A DNA stretch of 64,000 bases from Marivirga atlantica (GCF_016734805.1 NZ_JAERQG010000004.1:124001-188000), one strand, 5' to 3'; counted from the stretch's first letter, positions 9,887 through 20,423 are shown. Numbers and translations: made by a program. Notes: generated by a model not told the origin, from the letters alone.

Positions 9887-11635
9887 ATGCAGCTCAAAGC
9901 TTTAGTTAAATATCAACAGGATTTTAAAATCCTTCTCGTAGCACTTGGCTATTTCTTTTTTGCCAGATTAGGCTATTTTCTGGTATTTCAAGACATCTAT
10001 ATTTTACCTACTTGGCCACCTTCAGGCTTAGCCTTAGCCTTTATTATTATACTAGGTAGAAGAGTTTGGCCTGGAATCACCATAGGCGCGCTGCTAGCCA
10101 ATATTTTAGCCTATTGGAATACAGGTGATTTGGCTTCTAATTCAGTTATTCTGCTTTCTTCCGTAATAGCTACAGGACATACTTTAGAAGCCTTACTAGG
10201 CTATTTTTTGGTAAATAAATGGGTCGGGAAAGAAAAGTATTTTACAAAAACCGTATTCGTTTTCCGGTTTCTGGGAATAAGCCTGTTAGTTTCACTGGTA
10301 AGTGCAGCAATAGGTACGAGTGTTCTTTATTATCAGGGTTTGTTTGAAGGCGGAGATTTTGTGAGCCGCTTTGTTTCATGGTGGGTTGGCAACCTAGTAG
10401 GAATATTACTTTTCACTCCATTTATACTCTCCTTTAAAGAGAAGATTATATTCAAGTTTAATAAAAATCATTTACTGGAAACAGTACTATTTTCAGTTGG
10501 TGTCACCATAGTTGCCTTTTTACTGAACAATGACTCATTAAGAGAGCCTGTCCAAATGGCTTTACCTTTTTTAATTTTACCGTTAATCTTGTGGTTAGCC
10601 TTTAGGTTTCATCTTTCAATAGCCATGTTTGCTACTATTTTGATTGCACTCATTTCAGTCTATATGACCATTCAGGAATTAGGCCCTTTTGTAATGGAAA
10701 CTTCGGACAATGCTATGCTGATACTTCAGATTTTCATCAGTGTGATAAGTATATCTACTGTAATACTATCAGCTACTGAACAGGAAAGAACAGATACTCA
10801 GCTTGAATTGAGGAACCTGAATGGCCAATTGGAAGAAAAAATAACGGAAAGAACTAAAGAGCTGGAGCAAGAAAACGCTGTTAGAAAGAAGGCTGAGGTT
10901 GAGCTACAATCTTCAAATATTGAATTAAGAAAGATTAATTCTGAGCTGGATAATTTTGTATATAGGGTGTCACACGACCTTCGTGCTCCAATAGCAAGTA
11001 TGCTAGGCCTCATTAGTTTGATCAGAAGTGATGAACAACCCGAGATGAACGAGTTGTACATATCTAAACTAGAAGATAGTGCTAAGCTACAAGATGAGTT
11101 TATTCAAGAGATTCTAGACCAGTCAAGAAACTCCAGATTAGAGCTAAAGCCTGCTAAAATCGATTTCAACGATTTAATAACTACCACCTTCGACCAGCTG
11201 AAGTTTAGCAATCCCAATGAAAGGGTAGAGAAAGATATTAAGATCAGCGGTAAAAAAGATTTTCAATCTGACCCATGGAGACTGAAAGTAATTCTTAATA
11301 ATATTTTATCTAATTCAATCCGCTACAGAAATGGAAAATCACCTAAAATAGAGGTTGATATTAAAATTGATGATAAAGAAGCCTTAATTAAAATTGCTGA
11401 TAATGGCAGAGGTATTGAAGAGCAGCACATAGGAAAGGTCTTTAATATGTTTTATCGTGCTACTGATGATAATGCAGGCTCCGGCTTAGGGCTTTACATT
11501 GTTAAAGAAACTGTTGATAAACTAAATGGAGAAGTGTCAATTGACTCAAAAGTTAGTGTAGGTACTACAGTCAATCTTAGAATTCCCAATATCAGTTCTG
11601 CCAAAAAAATAAAGACACAAAAAAAGCCGATTTGA
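9887..11635 (+). CDS. MASE1-domain sensor histidine kinase
   Basis: This 582-residue membrane kinase has eight or so membrane helices in residues 10-300, with the MASE1 features LPTWPPSGLALAF and WWVGNLVGILLF. A coiled coil follows (about 305-355), then a HisKA domain with YRVSHDLRAP (phospho-acceptor His near 362). The ATPase domain has NNILSNSIRY (N box, near 470), DNGRGI (G1, near 505) and GSGLGLYIV (G2, near 532). MASE1 is an integral-membrane sensor whose ligand is generally not known. No response regulator is next to it, so the partner is elsewhere. The stop codon lies inside the stem of a terminator hairpin. Confidence 0.9.
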   Translation: MQLKALVKYQQDFKILLVALGYFFFARLGYFLVFQDIYILPTWPPSGLALAFIIILGRRVWPGITIGALLANILAYWNTGDLASNSVILLSSVIATGHTLEALLGYFLVNKWVGKEKYFTKTVFVFRFLGISLLVSLVSAAIGTSVLYYQGLFEGGDFVSRFVSWWVGNLVGILLFTPFILSFKEKIIFKFNKNHLLETVLFSVGVTIVAFLLNNDSLREPVQMALPFLILPLILWLAFRFHLSIAMFATILIALISVYMTIQELGPFVMETSDNAMLILQIFISVISISTVILSATEQERTDTQLELRNLNGQLEEKITERTKELEQENAVRKKAEVELQSSNIELRKINSELDNFVYRVSHDLRAPIASMLGLISLIRSDEQPEMNELYISKLEDSAKLQDEFIQEILDQSRNSRLELKPAKIDFNDLITTTFDQLKFSNPNERVEKDIKISGKKDFQSDPWRLKVILNNILSNSIRYRNGKSPKIEVDIKIDDKEALIKIADNGRGIEEQHIGKVFNMFYRATDDNAGSGLGLYIVKETVDKLNGEVSIDSKVSVGTTVNLRIPNISSAKKIKTQKKPI

Positions 11636-11649
11636 TTAGTCAAATCGGC
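11626..11649. terminator. Bidirectional intrinsic terminator between histidine kinase and tonB
   Basis: A perfect 10-bp stem GCCGATTTGA/TCAAATCGGC surrounds a TTAG loop. On the minus strand it is followed by seven T, so it is a strong terminator for the tonB end of the long minus-strand run. On the plus strand the T-tract is broken by C (TTCTTC). The TGA stop of the kinase is part of the stem. Confidence 0.85.
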
Positions 11650-11676
11650 CTTCTTCTATAGTTAACCTAACTTTAA

Positions 11677-12357
11677 TTAGTTAAGAACGAATCTAATAGG
11701 AATTACACGCTGAGAACGTACAGCTCTACCCCTTTGCTTACCTGGTGTCCAAGCTGGTGCGTTTTTCACAACTTCCTCTGCTACTTCATCACATCCACCA
11801 CCGATACCTTTAACAGCTTTTACATCCGTTAAAGAACCATCTTTCTCGATTACGAACTGAACGTAAACAACACCTTCAATACCCATACGCTGTGCTTGAC
11901 GAGGATACTTATCAGAAAGCTCTCCAGCCACATAATCGTAGAATGCTTGAATACCACCTTTAGGTTCAGCTTGTTGCTCAACGATAGTAAATATCTGATC
12001 AACTTCCTCTTCACCCGGATCTTCTTCAAAGATGATATCTTCAATCTCAGTATCTTCTGACATATCTAGGTCAAGATCGATATCGATATCTTCTTCAATT
12101 TCTTCCTCATCAGGAATCTCCACGATTTCAGGAAGTTTCACCTTTGGTGGTGGTGGGGGCGGCTGCTGTGTTGGTGGAATGTCCATGATTTCTTCCATGT
12201 TATCTTCCACTTGACCTAAATCCATAGCTGGCCCTTCATCGTAAGACTTCCACTCAAATGCAAGGAAAGTCAAAGACAAAGAAACCACTAACCCTATATT
12301 TAAAAAAAGGGTAGATTTCTTATTTATGTCCGCTTTCGGATTTTTCTTAAGTTCCAT
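11677..12357 (-). CDS. tonB: TonB-family energy transducer
   Basis: TonB proteins pass proton-motive-force energy from ExbB/ExbD to outer-membrane receptors. This 226-residue protein has a cytoplasmic start rich in Lys, one membrane helix (about 14-34), a proline run (QQPPPPPPK, near 62-71), an unusually acidic stretch (EEEIEEDIDIDLDLD) and a C-terminal TonB domain (about 140-226) with KYPRQAQRMGIEGVVYVQF and PGKQRGRAVRS. No exbB or exbD is nearby. It is the last gene of the sprA-gcvH-vanZ run and has a terminator 27 bases downstream, but the 79-base gap before it could contain its own promoter. Confidence 0.9.
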   Translation of the reverse strand: MELKKNPKADINKKSTLFLNIGLVVSLSLTFLAFEWKSYDEGPAMDLGQVEDNMEEIMDIPPTQQPPPPPPKVKLPEIVEIPDEEEIEEDIDIDLDLDMSEDTEIEDIIFEEDPGEEEVDQIFTIVEQQAEPKGGIQAFYDYVAGELSDKYPRQAQRMGIEGVVYVQFVIEKDGSLTDVKAVKGIGGGCDEVAEEVVKNAPAWTPGKQRGRAVRSQRVIPIRFVLN

Positions 12358-12436
12358 AAATCACATTGTTTATAAAGTAAAACTATTACTTCTTAAAATA
12401 AATTCCAATTCTATAATCACTTTAGTATGGTAAATA

Positions 12437-12808
12437 TCAAATTTTATAAATCAGATAGAATACGCCCATACCAGCAAAAGCTCCTAAAGAGTTGGCTAAC
12501 ATGTCCCAAATTTCCAAACCCCTACCTGGTATAAAGGCCTGACTAATTTCAATAAACAGACCAACACCAAAGCTTATGAGCACTGCTAATTTAACAGCAT
12601 GGTAACGATAAAACAAGTAGGTATATTGCTTGGAAAAGCCTACGATTAACAGGAAGCTAAATATTGCAAATACTGCAAAATGAGCTGCTTTATCAAAGCT
12701 TAAAATCTCCCATAAATTAGTTAGAGGCATGGACTTGCCTGGTGTTAAACCAAGCAAAATAATAATCACTAACCAGATGATTCCAAACAGGTTATACCTG
12801 AAAAACAT
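12437..12808 (-). CDS. VanZ-family small membrane protein
   Basis: This 123-residue protein has four predicted membrane helices (about 7-20, 40-58, 71-90 and 104-121) and the VanZ-like features SFDKAAHFAVFA near residue 40, IEISQAFIPGRG near 88 and a WDMLANSLGA segment. VanZ-like proteins are widespread. The founding member gives low-level teicoplanin resistance, but most have no tested function. Its ATG shares one base with the gcvH stop (TAATG), so the two are coupled. Its place after gcvH is also recalled from other Bacteroidota, but no link between the functions is known. Confidence 0.85.
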   Translation of the reverse strand: MFFRYNLFGIIWLVIIILLGLTPGKSMPLTNLWEILSFDKAAHFAVFAIFSFLLIVGFSKQYTYLFYRYHAVKLAVLISFGVGLFIEISQAFIPGRGLEIWDMLANSLGAFAGMGVFYLIYKI

Positions 12809-13188
12809 TACTCCCCTATCAGGTCTTTATAAGCATCTGCTGAAAGTAGATTGTCAACTGATGACATATCTGCCGGCTTTATCTTGATCATCCACCCTTT
12901 ATCATAAGGATCTTCATTTACGGCTTCAGGCTCACTTTCCAAGTCTTCATTAAACTCAATTACCGTTCCTGAAATTGGCATAAAAAGATCTGAAACGGTT
13001 TTCACAGCTTCCACTGTTCCAAACACTTCTCCTTCTTCAATTTCTTCATCAACTGATTCAACTTCAACATAAACAATATCACCAAGTTCACGCTGTGCAA
13101 AATCTGTGATACCTACAATCACCATATCACCATCAACTTTAATCCATTCGTGATCCTTAGTATATTTTAAATCGGCAGGAATATTCAT
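12808..13188 (-). CDS. gcvH: Glycine cleavage system H protein
   Basis: GcvH carries the aminomethyl group on a lipoyl arm between the P, T and L proteins of glycine cleavage. The start is placed at the ATG at 13188, giving [15 protein letters not shown] and the usual 126 residues. A longer frame from 13254 would add 22 residues without family similarity. The lipoyl-lysine motif is [10 protein letters not shown], preceded by GDIVYVEV and followed by GWMIKIK. The other glycine cleavage genes are not in the window. A TATTTTTG box lies about 56 bases upstream, so gcvH-vanZ may be transcribed separately from sprA. Confidence 0.95.
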   Translation of the reverse strand: MNIPADLKYTKDHEWIKVDGDMVIVGITDFAQRELGDIVYVEVESVDEEIEEGEVFGTVEAVKTVSDLFMPISGTVIEFNEDLESEPEAVNEDPYDKGWMIKIKPADMSSVDNLLSADAYKDLIGE

Positions 13189-13243
13189 TTGTAACTTATT
13201 AATTAGTTTAAAATATGATTTTAGAGTTACCTGAAAAGGTACC

Positions 13244-13251
13244 CAAAAATA
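13244..13251 (-). promoter_or_regulatory. -7 promoter box (TATTTTTG) for gcvH
   Basis: The minus strand carries TATTTTTG, with TTTT (3 of 4 to TTTG) exactly 19 bases upstream. This would give a leader of about 50 bases before the gcvH ATG at 13188. The position after the sprA stop codon suggests an internal promoter within the sprA-gcvH run. Confidence 0.5.
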
Positions 13252-13276
13252 CATTCATTTTTGTTACAGAAAAATA

Positions 13277-16200
13277 TTATTGTAACCCAAATCTAATTTG
13301 TACACCAAAAGCTGTATTTGTGGTAGGAAACGAATTAGTCAACTTAGGCTCATTAAAGTTTCGTTGGTAGTACAAATTAAGATTAAGACGCTCATTAACA
13401 GTATAGTTAACTGTTGGCCGGAGTTGGAAATTCAAATTTCCATCAACAGTTTCACTATCACCATCACCAACTGAACGTTGAATAGTTTCCGTATCCCTGA
13501 CTGTTACGCTCAACTGCATTGTTAAATCATTTTTGAGAGAAACAACTCTACCTTTCACTTTAAAAGGCAATTTGAAGCTAGGGTCGGTAAAGCCTATATC
13601 AAGCACAAAGTCGTTACTACGCTGATCGGTTAATTGAGATGTTGATGTACTAAGAGCCAGGTTTCTTTCTTTTCTGTATTCTACTTTAGCGGTTAACCTG
13701 CCTTTTGTTCTAAGATTAACCCCTATCAGTGGTGAGAATTTTTCAGATATTAATACCTGACCAATATTATAAACTGGTAAGTAATAACCGCTATCAGCAG
13801 GTTCTGATGGAAAAGGATAGTTGGTAATACTATTATTTAAGTTAATTAGACCCTCATTATCATAGGTCGTATTATTCACATAATTACTAACGTTGAAGGT
13901 AGAAACATACGAATGGCTCAGCGTTACTGAAGGGAACACTTCTTTTATAGCTTTAATATTACTCAAACCTTTATAGTCCACTCGCCAGTTCGGCAGAGGA
14001 ATCTGAGGAAAAGGATTCAAATCAACCTCATTAGCACTTTTACCTCTATAGGCTGCCAGAAATGCTGGAATTAAAACATCTTGTTGGTTAAGTAAATAGA
14101 ATGCACCTTCAGAATCATTAGGGTTTGCCTGTTCTAATCTTTGCCTGATTATCTCTCTGTTTTCTCTGAATTGTTCGAAGATTGGTGCATCATCTTCCGT
14201 AGATTTTGTGAAGGCTGTATTGATAATGCTATAACTCAACACATAGTTACCACTTCTGGATGGTGTTAGGTTATCAAATCGATCAAGAGATTCCACATAC
14301 CTGAAATTCTCCTGATAATTATCATTAATTACTCTGTTAAAATCTAACTGAACGTTTAAGTCTTTAGCTGGCTCCAGTATTGCCTTCAGATTAATACTTT
14401 CGACCGTAGACTGAGTGAAAAAAGCATTCTGAGACTCTGATTTGGTTAACCAATCATTATCTGCCGCTCTAAAGCGAATATCAGCATCCTGATTACCAAA
14501 AATGAAGGGTAAGCCCGGAGCATTAAAAGAAGAATCTAAACCAAACAGATATGGCCTATACCTATAACCTGGTAATAATGTTCCTCCTCTTAAAGAATAT
14601 GAACCAGTAACATTTTTTACAGACATTAATAACTTTAAAAGCCCTTTCGTCAATTTACCTCCCGGTGATTGAAAAGTGGTGTCCTTCTGACCAGCACGTA
14701 ACCTAGGAGGATTATTAATTTGATTAAGTATTTTCACCTTATTATAAAGCTTATTCATATTAAGGCCAGCATTAATACCGTATTCCGAACTGTTTTGTAT
14801 TACATGACCCAATGAATCTATCTGACCTAATGAGCCTGAAGTCCAGTTGAAGTCAACTTTATATCTTAAATCTGCCGTAATCCAGTCTGTAAAAGGTATT
14901 TTATTTAAAGGAACCGTATATCCGGTCACAACACTTTGATCGAAAGACTTCATCCTACCTAAATTACTCAGGTTATTCAATATGGAATCATTTTTAGCTT
15001 CTGTGTTTATTTCTCCGGCAGGCTCATCAATAATAGCAAAAGCTCTGGCTGTATAATTCACATTCAAATTTTGCATTAAATTCCAGTTCAGGTTGTAAGA
15101 CCTCGCCATTGTAAAACTCTTTTCAAATTGAGGTTCTATACCATCAATAGTAAGTCTATCATTTCTTAACTGGGTCTTAATATAGCTTCTATCCAAATCT
15201 GCCCTAAAGCCAAAACTTGCCGGTAAAGGATTGATGTTGATATCTTTTATGATTTTAAGATAAGGTGATTTAAGCTTCTCTGAAGTCTCGAATGGTGCCA
15301 TACTTCCATTAGGGAAGGTATAATTATAGCCAACGGCTCCTTTATAATTTCTATTTTCATATGATGCCGTTTGCAGGTTACTTCTAGTTTGTTCGCTGTA
15401 AGCATAAGTGAAGTCGAAATTAGAAATGGCAATTGGCCACGCTAGTTTTTCAGTGTTCTTTCTCTCCTTTCTAACATTAGTAAAGTTGATACTTCGCCTT
15501 CTCTCCTGATCTATAACAATGTTGCGGTAATTCTCTCTTTCTTCAGCATCTTCAATACCCTGCAGAGCGGCAGTCAGCGGTATATCCGGGTCTGTGGGAT
15601 CAAAAAATGGAACTGCTGTGAAAGTTTGATAGCCTAAATACATCGGTATTTTAATGCCGCTTTCTTCCTTAAAGAACTTACCCAGACTAATATTGGCTGA
15701 AACATCAAAACCAGTTGAACGCTCTCTGGTACGCTCAGATATATTTTGCTCAATACCACCAAAACCAACAGATGTATACTGAGTACTAGTAGTGATATTA
15801 GCGAAATCGGCCAACTGTGTATTAAGAGTCGCATTTGCTGCCCAACCTGATGTTTGATCAAAGTCAGTAACACGCATCTCATTTGCCCAAATACAAATAT
15901 CTTTTGGTGCGGAGCCTCCTCCTCTAGGATTTCTTAGACCAATCATAATCGTTTGCAGAGAACTCATATCAGGCCTACCTCTTACTGTTAAGGTATACTT
16001 ACCGAACTCTTCTGAATAAGGAAGCAGCACATTATTGATGCCTAAAGATCTATTTCTTCTTGACTTTAATTGATAAAGCTGATCAAACGCCAGGTTTATT
16101 TCATTCTGTTCTGGCCATATTACTGCCGGATCTATTGACTGATAAGGAGTTATTTTTAACGGAAGTTCTATTTCGTAATAGTTGTCATCAAAGTCAGTAC

Positions 16201-19200
16201 CCAGCCTTACAAAAGCAACTACTTCATCATCCGTTGCATTAGGACTTTGCGCATGTAAAAACATCTTAAGTCTGCCATAATTTACCAAATCAAAATTCAC
16301 ATTCTTGAAAGCTGCTACGGCCTCGCCATCTTCAAAATCATCAACACATAATTGAATGGATTGCTCATTTTGTCTTACCTGATTGGCAGCGGCTGAAATG
16401 TCCTGATCTCTCTGAATACCAGGTGGAAGAACATAAGGCACTTTACCTTCTCCGGTTTCAGAATTAGCTTCTATACTAACAACTGATACGGTTAAGTTAG
16501 CATCCTTATTCTCTGGTGTTTCCGAAATGCCACTTTTGGCAAGAGAACCCTGATACTCTCGCCACTGAGAGCCCACTAATCTAAAATCAGCCATTCTTAA
16601 CACGGCAGGCTGCTGAAAATCTGTTAAAATAGTTCTGATGTACCTGATAGACTTATAACCATTTATACCGCCAAAAGAAGCCGAAGGTTCACGTATAGGA
16701 ATCCTGAATAAATACCACTTAACACCTTCATCCTCTGAAGTTGCTTCATCAACGATAAGTGGATTGTCTGCAACACTTAACTGATCTTTACTTAGTGCCA
16801 CTTCATATTCGTAATATTCTTCTAGTGTTGCTACAGTTCTGTCATTATTTAGATCTTCACTATCAGGTGTTCTAGAGCCTGATGGATTGAATTCTTGATT
16901 ATTGGTTGCTATTGGTGTGTTATTCTCGTAGTTGTTGAAATTCTTGTATCGTTCAAGAATTGAAGCTTGTCTTGCATCAAAATCATCACCTAAGAAATAT
17001 CGGAAGTTGTCAGCCGAAGGGTCATTAATAATGGCTTCCTTGGCTTCAGCAGAGATACCGGCATTACCATTGATCTCGTCAATAAATTCTTGAAAAAAAG
17101 CTGCTTCTTCATCATTTCTCACACCATCTAAACCCACATCCTGATTCTCTCTGGCACCTGCTTGATTGGAAAAAGCCTCATTAATAGGCGCATCTCCAGG
17201 TACTCTGGCAAAATCCGTTATCACCACATCCGCTCCATTGTTGTCCTCAGGCAGACCATTTTCATATGATAGCTTATTATCCGGAAGTAAATCTTCGGAA
17301 ACACTTCCTAAGTGAAAAATCAATTTTCCACCCGTTGTATTTGAGGTAGGATTTGTAGAACCATCATCGATTACACCACGAGGCGTGTCAATGAAAGGAT
17401 CAAGCATCCAGAACTCAATATATTCAATGTTAGCCTTATCAAAATCAACTTCTGAAGTTACTGCCCTGGTAATACCTCCCCAGTTTTCTCTTGGGTTCTT
17501 GAGCATTCCATCAGTTGTTAAGTCGGAAGTGTAATTGTACATACCTCTCTCAGAAGGATAATAAGCTAAATTGAAGACTGGAAGCGCATTAATACCAATA
17601 TTTCTATCTCTGTTTTTATATATCTCCTGTGGAGCAATGAAACGAGAATAATGGTTTTGCAAAGAAGCTTCAGAGATTTCAGGAACATTCGCTCCGTTGG
17701 TATTATATATAATCTGTTCAATTTGATACCACGCCAGCTTTGCTCTCTTCTTATTGGCTGCATATTTTCCCGATCCTACATATCGGTTGTCGTTTGTCTC
17801 AGGCGTTGAGGCTATATTCCAGCTAGTTACATCTGATCCCAAATTATTAATGGTAACCGATTGCTCAAAGTCATCTATATAAGAAGCCCCCTCACCATTT
17901 ACTTGATTTGACGTTCCAGGAATCATCTGAGCAAATTCACCTCTAAAAGTTACGGTTGATGGCGCCTTGGTATCAATAAATGGAATAGCGTCTACAGCTT
18001 TTGTTAGGAATGGTGCTTCACTACTGTAGTTAATATCAAGTCCCCATTTAGTATTATTTGTTGGTTCTGAACCGATAGAATATCTCGACACACCTAAAGG
18101 ACGTTGTGTATGTCTTAAAACGGTAGCTCCAAAGTTAATTTTATCACTAATGATGTAATCGAAGCGGGTACCGATTAAAGATTTTGATTGAAAGTTGAAT
18201 AAATCTTCTCGTTCAAAGCTGATGGTGATGTCTCTTCCCGAATTTAAAATACCTTGATTAAGTATGGTTACCCTTCCCAGATTAGGATCAACACGATAAT
18301 CAATGTTAGGTGTTAGTTGCGTTCCACCAGAGCTTACCACTACCGATTCTGGTGAAATATTAATTCCTGGAAGTGCAATTTCTGTTGATGAGCCACTTGC
18401 ATATTGCCCTTTAATGAAGAATTTATCTTTGGAGGTAAGCTGTTGCGCATCGTTTTTGGTTGATTCATATAGCGTATTAAATACATACTTACCTTTAAAC
18501 GACTGTTCTTCCTGCAAAAAGAGCTCATTTAGGCTCATTCCGAAAGGTTCAAGCACTGGAAATATAATTCTACCATTAGATTCATCTATGGTCACATCAG
18601 GTATGTAGTCAAAATTACCATCAGGCTGTGGATCACCATTTTGGTTAAGACTATCAAGATTGAAAAGTCTTAATAATGGAATATCCTTCAAAGAGCTTTC
18701 GTGCAAACTTGGGTTATCCTGACCTGTTCTATCATCTCTGTAAATGATTCTTAGCTGAAAATTATCTTGAGTGATCTGATTACCTGGTAAGTTGTAAATA
18801 TTCTTCATCATCAAATCCCAGGTAGGCGCATCAATATTTACCTTTGAAGGTCTTAGTAATTTTAGAATAGCCACTTCATTATCAGCCCTAACACCATAAG
18901 TTTCTGATAATTCACCGACAACAAATCTTTGTCCATTATAAGAGTATTCATAAGACACAGCCAACATCTCATCGTTCTGTAATTGTCTTTGTAGACTAAC
19001 ATAGCCGAGCCGGGCATCAAAAGTATATTCAGAAGCTTCCAGTTTTCTGGCCACATTAATCGCCTCATAATCTTCCGTTCTTGTGAGATCCGGATCAGCG
19101 CTAACAGCATCAACAAATGAATCATAATCCTTAGGATATGACTGCACCTGTGACCACAAGCTGTTAATTTGATTATCTGTAGGAAGATTTCCTTGTTGGT

Positions 19201-20410
19201 TCTCCAAATAATCTGTGTTACCCATATTAACTGGGTTTGCCTCACCTATATCCATGAAAGCAGCGATTCTTCTTTGGCTATTGGTGTTTTGCGTTCGGTT
19301 AATTACAAAAACCTCTACACGTGTTACATTAACACCTGAGTTTAAGCGAGGTAAGCCATTAAGCCACCTTTCGTAATTATCTCTAAAGAAATGACCTAAG
19401 AAGAAATGCCTGTTTTCATCATAATCAGATGAGCGCACTTCAAACTCTTGTCGTTGACCCTGACCACCAGAAACTGTAATAGTCTCGGCTGTACCTCTTT
19501 GGGTTGAGGCAACACTTGTCACATATAAGTGTCCGAATTGGAGTTGCGTTTTTACTCCAAATAAGTTCTGAGCACCAGTTATCAAAGAGTTATTAACCGG
19601 CATGCTCACATTACCAATTTCAATTTTCTTGATAATTTCTTCCTCGTAGCCTGTGTATTCTACCTTAAGGTCGTTTTGGTAATCGAATGAGTTATTATTA
19701 GCAAAATTTGCCGTTACAGCGAGCTTCTCTCCAACCTTACCAACGGCATTCATGTTTATCTGAGGCTCAAATTCAAAGCTTGAATATCGTTGGGATCTTA
19801 CCGGTATATTAGGATCCTTATTTCTGGTAAAGCGTGCTCCGAAGTCAAGTGTAACAAAGCCATTAGGAATAATTTCAACAAAACTACCACCAAACAATCT
19901 GTCAAATGCAGGACTCACATAAAGTGGTGGAATTAAAGACCTTCCGCTTACCGCACTTTCTCCATCAAGCCCTAATGATCGCTCACGCCAATAATCATTG
20001 AGAATCTTCTCGTTTTGGTATTGATTAAACTCTTCAAAGCTCATGGAACTGGTTGGCCTGTAATTGATGTCACCTATCTTTTCGTAGATGGTGTAGTTCA
20101 AACCGGTATCAATTTCCACATCCAGGCTTAATGCAGCAGGGTCACCTAATAAAAGAGGACTTTGACTTAGATTGGAAGAGAAGGGGTCTCCATATCTATC
20201 TTGTGCCTGGTAGGTAGGCCTTTTGGTCGGTTGGTAATTTCTTACCGAGTCAGTTTTTGTGCTGTCACTAGCAACAGAATCCTGTTGTTGCGCAACCTGT
20301 TGAAACAATAATAAATTGTTTTCGTTAGTTTCTCCGTATAGATGTGGTCCACATAAAAAGGAAAAAACAGAAATAACCCATAAAAGAAGATTAATCCTTT
20401 TACTCTGCAA
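13277..20410 (-). CDS. sprA: Type IX secretion outer-membrane translocon SprA (Sov)
   Basis: SprA/Sov is the very large beta-barrel (36 strands in the solved Flavobacterium structure) through which type IX cargo crosses the outer membrane; it is also needed for gliding. At 2,377 residues this one has the family length. It has an N-terminal signal-like segment (residues about 8-25), a Ser/Asp/Gln-rich linker, the early barrel motifs SPAFDRLFGG and PNGFVTLDFGARF, repeated Tyr/Asn-rich strands, and a final strand ending FGVQIRFGLQ with a C-terminal aromatic pattern. The first codon is TTG at 20410; no ATG lies before the mature region. It sits 13 bases after ruvA and before gcvH, an arrangement recalled from other Bacteroidota. 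Confidence 0.96.
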   Translation of the reverse strand: MQSKRINLLLWVISVFSFLCGPHLYGETNENNLLLFQQVAQQQDSVASDSTKTDSVRNYQPTKRPTYQAQDRYGDPFSSNLSQSPLLLGDPAALSLDVEIDTGLNYTIYEKIGDINYRPTSSMSFEEFNQYQNEKILNDYWRERSLGLDGESAVSGRSLIPPLYVSPAFDRLFGGSFVEIIPNGFVTLDFGARFTRNKDPNIPVRSQRYSSFEFEPQINMNAVGKVGEKLAVTANFANNNSFDYQNDLKVEYTGYEEEIIKKIEIGNVSMPVNNSLITGAQNLFGVKTQLQFGHLYVTSVASTQRGTAETITVSGGQGQRQEFEVRSSDYDENRHFFLGHFFRDNYERWLNGLPRLNSGVNVTRVEVFVINRTQNTNSQRRIAAFMDIGEANPVNMGNTDYLENQQGNLPTDNQINSLWSQVQSYPKDYDSFVDAVSADPDLTRTEDYEAINVARKLEASEYTFDARLGYVSLQRQLQNDEMLAVSYEYSYNGQRFVVGELSETYGVRADNEVAILKLLRPSKVNIDAPTWDLMMKNIYNLPGNQITQDNFQLRIIYRDDRTGQDNPSLHESSLKDIPLLRLFNLDSLNQNGDPQPDGNFDYIPDVTIDESNGRIIFPVLEPFGMSLNELFLQEEQSFKGKYVFNTLYESTKNDAQQLTSKDKFFIKGQYASGSSTEIALPGINISPESVVVSSGGTQLTPNIDYRVDPNLGRVTILNQGILNSGRDITISFEREDLFNFQSKSLIGTRFDYIISDKINFGATVLRHTQRPLGVSRYSIGSEPTNNTKWGLDINYSSEAPFLTKAVDAIPFIDTKAPSTVTFRGEFAQMIPGTSNQVNGEGASYIDDFEQSVTINNLGSDVTSWNIASTPETNDNRYVGSGKYAANKKRAKLAWYQIEQIIYNTNGANVPEISEASLQNHYSRFIAPQEIYKNRDRNIGINALPVFNLAYYPSERGMYNYTSDLTTDGMLKNPRENWGGITRAVTSEVDFDKANIEYIEFWMLDPFIDTPRGVIDDGSTNPTSNTTGGKLIFHLGSVSEDLLPDNKLSYENGLPEDNNGADVVITDFARVPGDAPINEAFSNQAGARENQDVGLDGVRNDEEAAFFQEFIDEINGNAGISAEAKEAIINDPSADNFRYFLGDDFDARQASILERYKNFNNYENNTPIATNNQEFNPSGSRTPDSEDLNNDRTVATLEEYYEYEVALSKDQLSVADNPLIVDEATSEDEGVKWYLFRIPIREPSASFGGINGYKSIRYIRTILTDFQQPAVLRMADFRLVGSQWREYQGSLAKSGISETPENKDANLTVSVVSIEANSETGEGKVPYVLPPGIQRDQDISAAANQVRQNEQSIQLCVDDFEDGEAVAAFKNVNFDLVNYGRLKMFLHAQSPNATDDEVVAFVRLGTDFDDNYYEIELPLKITPYQSIDPAVIWPEQNEINLAFDQLYQLKSRRNRSLGINNVLLPYSEEFGKYTLTVRGRPDMSSLQTIMIGLRNPRGGGSAPKDICIWANEMRVTDFDQTSGWAANATLNTQLADFANITTSTQYTSVGFGGIEQNISERTRERSTGFDVSANISLGKFFKEESGIKIPMYLGYQTFTAVPFFDPTDPDIPLTAALQGIEDAEERENYRNIVIDQERRRSINFTNVRKERKNTEKLAWPIAISNFDFTYAYSEQTRSNLQTASYENRNYKGAVGYNYTFPNGSMAPFETSEKLKSPYLKIIKDININPLPASFGFRADLDRSYIKTQLRNDRLTIDGIEPQFEKSFTMARSYNLNWNLMQNLNVNYTARAFAIIDEPAGEINTEAKNDSILNNLSNLGRMKSFDQSVVTGYTVPLNKIPFTDWITADLRYKVDFNWTSGSLGQIDSLGHVIQNSSEYGINAGLNMNKLYNKVKILNQINNPPRLRAGQKDTTFQSPGGKLTKGLLKLLMSVKNVTGSYSLRGGTLLPGYRYRPYLFGLDSSFNAPGLPFIFGNQDADIRFRAADNDWLTKSESQNAFFTQSTVESINLKAILEPAKDLNVQLDFNRVINDNYQENFRYVESLDRFDNLTPSRSGNYVLSYSIINTAFTKSTEDDAPIFEQFRENREIIRQRLEQANPNDSEGAFYLLNQQDVLIPAFLAAYRGKSANEVDLNPFPQIPLPNWRVDYKGLSNIKAIKEVFPSVTLSHSYVSTFNVSNYVNNTTYDNEGLINLNNSITNYPFPSEPADSGYYLPVYNIGQVLISEKFSPLIGVNLRTKGRLTAKVEYRKERNLALSTSTSQLTDQRSNDFVLDIGFTDPSFKLPFKVKGRVVSLKNDLTMQLSVTVRDTETIQRSVGDGDSETVDGNLNFQLRPTVNYTVNERLNLNLYYQRNFNEPKLTNSFPTTNTAFGVQIRFGLQ

Positions 20411-20423
20411 AATAATTAATGGT

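Noticed and set aside
13189-13254. 22-residue N-terminal extension of gcvH
   Set aside because: It contains no family-like residues and the usual GcvH start is the internal ATG at 13188.
16060-18608. Open frames of 60-101 codons antisense to or overlapping sprA (for example 16060-16242 and 18303-18608, plus strand)
   Set aside because: They are shadows of the 7.1-kb sprA frame, without domains or promoters.
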